A DNA stretch of 64,000 bases from Nakamurella alba (lineage in GTDB: Bacteria; Actinomycetota; Actinomycetes; Mycobacteriales; Nakamurellaceae), in NCBI RefSeq assembly GCF_009707545.1, contig NZ_WLYK01000001.1, positions 496,001-560,000 of the forward strand, read 5' to 3'. Position 1 is the stretch's first letter. Every line of letters starts with the position of its first letter. A program made the translations under genes and the position numbers. The notes below the pieces were generated by a model, which had not been told where the DNA came from, ran no database searches, and saw nothing but the letters and a program-made list of their open reading frames with translations. Positions 61,040 through 64,000 of this stretch are shown here, piece by piece.

Positions 61040-62539
61040 TCAGTCGGCCGGCCGCTCGCCACCGACCGCCCACGCGATGAACTCGGCGAGGTCGGCGGAC
61101 TGCTGCACCCGGGTCGGCTCGTGCACGTACATCATGTGGCCGGCCGGGTAGTAGCGGCGGGACACGTTGCTGCGCAACTCGTCCGGGATGTTCAGCGCGG
61201 CCAACGAGTGCTCCGCGCCGGAGATCGGCGTCGCCGCGTCGTAGTGTCCGAATGCCACGTGCACCTTGAGGAACGGGTTGGTACGCATCGCCGCCGACAG
61301 ATCCTCGACCACCGTCACCGCGCGGTTCTCGAACTCCTTGTACGACCACGGGTACACCTTCTCGGTGAGCACCTCGTAGGGCAGATCAGAGTGGTAGCCG
61401 AGATCCTCGCGCAGGTAGTGGTTCACCGCCGCGGTGTACGGCCCGGCGATGTGGTCCATGCTCGGGTCGACCCGCAGCTGCGCCGCGTTGAGGTCGCCGG
61501 GCCGCCCGCTGAACCTGCCGTCCAGTCGCCCGACGAACAGCCCGCGGTGGCGGAGCAGCTCGGCGAAGAAGTGCAGGTGCTCCACCCGCAGGTCCGCTCG
61601 GAGCCAGTAGTCGACGGACAGGCCGGACACGTCCGCGAGACGCGCGGCCATCTCTGCTCTCTCGGTCGGGGTGAGGCGGTTGCCGCGGGCCAGCGCCCAG
61701 CGGTAGTCGCCTTCGGCCAGTTCTGTCGCTGCCTGGGTGGCCTCCTCCAGGTCCCGCCCGGGCAGCATGCCGTGGTAGTGCGCCAGGGCCGCGTAGGCCG
61801 GCAGGAAGTGGACGTACGGCTCGTCGTTCCCGGGCTCGAAGTCGAGGGTCCCGAGGTCGAGAACCATGGAGATCAGCATGATCCCGTTCAGGGTCATGCC
61901 GAACCGCTCGGACAGGTGTCCGGCCAGGGCGGCCGCGCGCAGCGTGCCGTAGGACTCCCCGGCCAGGAACTTCGGCGACAGCCAGCGGCTGTTGCGGGTG
62001 GTCCAGAGGCGGATCACCTCGGCGACGGCGTCCCGGTCGCCGGAGAACCCGTGGTACGGCGTGCTCTTCTTCCCGTTCACCGGCCGGGTCCAGCCGGTGG
62101 ACATCGGGTCGATGAACACCAGATCGCTGTGCTGCAAAAGGGTCTCGGCGTTCTCCAGCAGTCCGTACGGCGGCGGGACCCGGTCGTCGACGTCGCCGGC
62201 GTGGACCCGGCGCGGCCCGAGCAGCCCCAGGTGCAGCCACACCGACGACGATCCGGGGCCACCGTTGAACGCGAAGGTGATCGGGCGCGTGCCGGGGTCG
62301 GCGCCGTCCAACGTGTAGGCGGTCAGGAACACCTCCGCGCGGGCCTGGTGCCCCTCGAAGGTGCCGTCCGTGGTCACCTCCTCGCGCAGCACGATCCGGC
62401 CGGTCGATGCGGTGTAGCGCAGCTCTCCGGCGGGTGTGGTGACGGTGTGTGCGGTGACCACCAGGTCGTCGGTCGGGTCGGGGGAGTCCGAACCCTTGGC
62501 GGTGGTGGAGTCCTGCTTGTCCGTGGCGCCCTCGGTCAT
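61040..62539 (-). CDS. Serine carboxypeptidase (peptidase S10 family)
   Basis: Alpha/beta-hydrolase peptidase of 499 residues. FNGGPGSSSVWLHLGLLGPRRV forms the substrate and oxyanion region, the nucleophile Ser196 is in LAGESYGTLRAAALAG, and the catalytic Asp and His are probably in GHYDAATPISGAEHSL and AGHMMYVHEPTR. No signal peptide is seen: the N-terminus is hydrophilic (MTEGATDKQDSTTAKGSDS), so the protein appears cytoplasmic, unlike eukaryotic S10 enzymes. Single gene, 31 bases upstream of which the IF2_N-domain gene ends. Confidence 0.9.
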   Translation of the reverse strand: MTEGATDKQDSTTAKGSDSPDPTDDLVVTAHTVTTPAGELRYTASTGRIVLREEVTTDGTFEGHQARAEVFLTAYTLDGADPGTRPITFAFNGGPGSSSVWLHLGLLGPRRVHAGDVDDRVPPPYGLLENAETLLQHSDLVFIDPMSTGWTRPVNGKKSTPYHGFSGDRDAVAEVIRLWTTRNSRWLSPKFLAGESYGTLRAAALAGHLSERFGMTLNGIMLISMVLDLGTLDFEPGNDEPYVHFLPAYAALAHYHGMLPGRDLEEATQAATELAEGDYRWALARGNRLTPTERAEMAARLADVSGLSVDYWLRADLRVEHLHFFAELLRHRGLFVGRLDGRFSGRPGDLNAAQLRVDPSMDHIAGPYTAAVNHYLREDLGYHSDLPYEVLTEKVYPWSYKEFENRAVTVVEDLSAAMRTNPFLKVHVAFGHYDAATPISGAEHSLAALNIPDELRSNVSRRYYPAGHMMYVHEPTRVQQSADLAEFIAWAVGGERPAD

Positions 62540-62570
62540 CGGATCAACCTAACCGGTTCCGATCCGCCGC

Positions 62571-63404
62571 TCAGCCGAGTTGGAACCGGCCGGACAGCCG
62601 GACGCCGCGGCGACGGTACTGCTCACCCTCCTGGATCCGCGCCCACACCGAGGTGGCGGACTCCCCACCGCGCAGCCGCTGCAGGGCCGAACGCCCGGAC
62701 AGCACGATGCGCAGGTCGTCGGGCTCGATGTCGGCGACGGTGCACTGGTCGGCGAGCCCGGCCTCGCTGGGCAGCAGGCCGGCCGCCAACCACTCCGCCT
62801 GCTGGTCCTGGGTCAGTCCGCGACGGCGCCACTGCGGGTCGTGGTCGACCTCGGGTGCGGTCGCTCGGTCGTTCTCCGGCGAGGTCCGCGGCGACGGGAT
62901 CCGGGGCACCGGCCGGTTGCGGGCAGGGCGCTCGGGCTGGTGCTCCGGTCGGCTGCCGCCGGGACGGTTGGCCGGCGGCAGGGTGGCGGGGCGCACCGCC
63001 GGGATGGGCCGGGTGTGCGGGGTGCCGTCAGCCGCGTGCAGCGTCGGCGACGTCGCGGCCTGCGGTGCGGCGGCCTGCGGTGCGGCAGTCGGTGGTGTCG
63101 CGGCTGCTGGTGTCCGGACGGATGGGGCCGGGCTGACCGGTGCCAGGAAGAGGACGTCCGGATCCGCGGTGGCCGGTGTCGTCCGTGGTGCAGTGACGGC
63201 CTGCGTCACTGGTAGGTCCGGCCGATGTTCTGGCTCGTGGTGCTCGCGCAGCCCCCGGCGTACCTGGGCGGCCATCGATTCGCCGAGTACCGCGGATCGG
63301 CCGCGCACCCGCACGCCGATCCCGGACAGGAACTCCAGGACGGCGTCGGGCGCAAGACCCAGTTCACCGGCCAGTTCGTGCACCCTGATCCGCGACCGCG
63401 ACAC
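62571..63404 (-). CDS. Orphan IF2_N-domain protein with Pro/Ala-rich linker
   Basis: Protein of 277 residues. Residues 5-55 (RIRVHELAGELGLAPDAVLEFLSGIGVRVRGRSAVLGESMAAQVRR) closely resemble the IF2_N domain that begins translation initiation factor IF-2 in actinobacteria. A linker of about 130 residues rich in Pro, Ala, Thr and Arg follows, then a C-terminal block of about 80 residues (WRRRGLTQDQQAEWLAAGLLPSEAGLADQCTVADIEPDDLRIVLSGRSALQRLRGG) that I do not recognise. No GTPase domain is present, so it is not IF-2 itself. GTG start with AAGGGG upstream. A nucleic-acid-binding or ribosome-related role is inference. Confidence 0.82.
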   Translation of the reverse strand: MSRSRIRVHELAGELGLAPDAVLEFLSGIGVRVRGRSAVLGESMAAQVRRGLREHHEPEHRPDLPVTQAVTAPRTTPATADPDVLFLAPVSPAPSVRTPAAATPPTAAPQAAAPQAATSPTLHAADGTPHTRPIPAVRPATLPPANRPGGSRPEHQPERPARNRPVPRIPSPRTSPENDRATAPEVDHDPQWRRRGLTQDQQAEWLAAGLLPSEAGLADQCTVADIEPDDLRIVLSGRSALQRLRGGESATSVWARIQEGEQYRRRGVRLSGRFQLG

Positions 63405-63737
63405 GAGAACCCCTTGCTCGAGCCATGACAGATGGTGAAACCATTGTGCTACACGTACGGGTGAAGACAGCGTTCATGACCTGCGGCGAGCCGTCCGGAT
63501 CCCGCAGCGTCCGCTCGGTACTGATCATCACTTCCGGGCGCAACGCTACAGAACCCTCACACATCGGTCTCGGTACGGTAACGTTTGATCTGCACTGGTG
63601 ACGAGAACCGGTCCGGGAACCGAAGCACCAACGCCAGTGGAATGCCGGCTCGGGATCTCCGGCCACCTGTCGGGGGGTGGCCGGAGCCGTCCCGGTCAAA
63701 TTAGGGGCGGCTCCCGACCCCGACGCACTCAGCTCGG
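63405..63737. other. Intergenic region between the M18 peptidase and the IF2_N gene
   Basis: The 333 bases carry the M18 terminator and must hold the promoter of the minus-strand IF2_N gene, which I could not place confidently. Base composition around 63440-63600 is less GC-rich than the genes on either side. No gene is supported. Confidence 0.5.
63657..63686 (-). terminator. Terminator of the M18 aminopeptidase gene
   Basis: Perfect 11-base stem CTCCGGCCACC / GGTGGCCGGAG with an 8-base loop, 51 bases past the stop of the minus-strand gene at 63738. Confidence 0.75.
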
Positions 63738-64000
63738 TCAGGCCGGCGCGAGGAATGCGCCCAGCGCCGCGGCCAGCATCGCCTGGTCCGCCGTCCCGCA
63801 GAGCTCCCGGATGCTGTGCATCGAGAGCAGCGGCGCCCCCAGATCCACCGTGACCGCACCGGTGGCCGCGGAGATCATCGGGCCGACCGTCGAGCCGCAG
63901 GGCAGGTCGGTGCGGTGCACGTACGACTGCATCGGGACGCCGGCCTGGTCGCACGCCAGCCGGAAGGCCGCCGCGCCGGTCGCATCGGTGGCGTAGCGGA
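63738..64000 (-). CDS. M18 family aminopeptidase, C-terminal fragment (5' end outside window)
   Basis: The frame is open to the window edge, so about 86 C-terminal residues are seen. The segment [40 protein letters not shown] is the conserved C-terminus of M18 metallo-aminopeptidases, including the His of the LSMHS motif that binds metal. These cytosolic enzymes remove N-terminal residues from peptides. The assignment is firm even though most of the gene is missing. Confidence 0.88.
   Translation of the reverse strand, partial: RYATDATGAAAFRLACDQAGVPMQSYVHRTDLPCGSTVGPMISAATGAVTVDLGAPLLSMHSIRELCGTADQAMLAAALGAFLAPA

Overview
The window is high-GC DNA with dense genes, many GTG starts and frequent 4-base stop/start overlaps, which is typical of an actinobacterium. 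Supporting markers are a SAM-IV riboswitch on metY, an F420-dependent glucose-6-phosphate dehydrogenase, and the actinobacterial gene set mazG / enolase / DivIC / DUF501 / Ppx. The abundance of PKD-domain surface proteins would suit a Nakamurella-like organism, but genus cannot be fixed from the sequence alone. I see no rRNA, tRNA, transposase, phage gene or CRISPR array.

Region A (1-29,423) is a complete Wzx/Wzy-type exopolysaccharide locus. It holds an initiating sugar-phosphate transferase, five soluble glycosyltransferases plus a GT39-like membrane one, a flippase, an O-antigen-ligase/polymerase-like protein, an acyltransferase, a Wzz/BY-kinase, a low-molecular-weight tyrosine phosphatase and a TagD-like cytidylyltransferase. 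Interleaved are exported proteins: two right-handed beta-helix proteins (one Tat, one Sec) and two giant PKD proteins. Three of these exported proteins share an unassigned module of about 200 residues.

Region B (29,527-31,208) carries a SurA-like lipoprotein and mazG. In other actinobacteria these lie close to eno-divIC-DUF501-ppx. Here that second half lies at 53,476-59,174 with about 22 kb between. The intervening DNA (31,318-53,207) contains an autoregulated TetR/ABC-exporter operon, a riboswitch-controlled metY-metX pair followed by fgd, and a 12-gene catabolic operon. That operon encodes a three-subunit molybdenum hydroxylase, a DUF917 protein, a HyuA-like ATPase, a branched-chain-amino-acid-type ABC importer, a luciferase-like monooxygenase and a RedY-like protein, and it faces a convergent PucR-type regulator. 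It looks like a self-contained uptake and breakdown system for an N-heterocycle (hydantoin, thiohydantoin or purine-like).

Region C (53,476-64,000) has enolase, DivIC/FtsB-like, DUF501, an MFS exporter, a FadR-type GntR regulator with a clear operator, Ppx/GppA, three paralogous small secreted proteins of unknown function, an S10 carboxypeptidase, an orphan IF2_N-domain protein and the 3' end of an M18 aminopeptidase.
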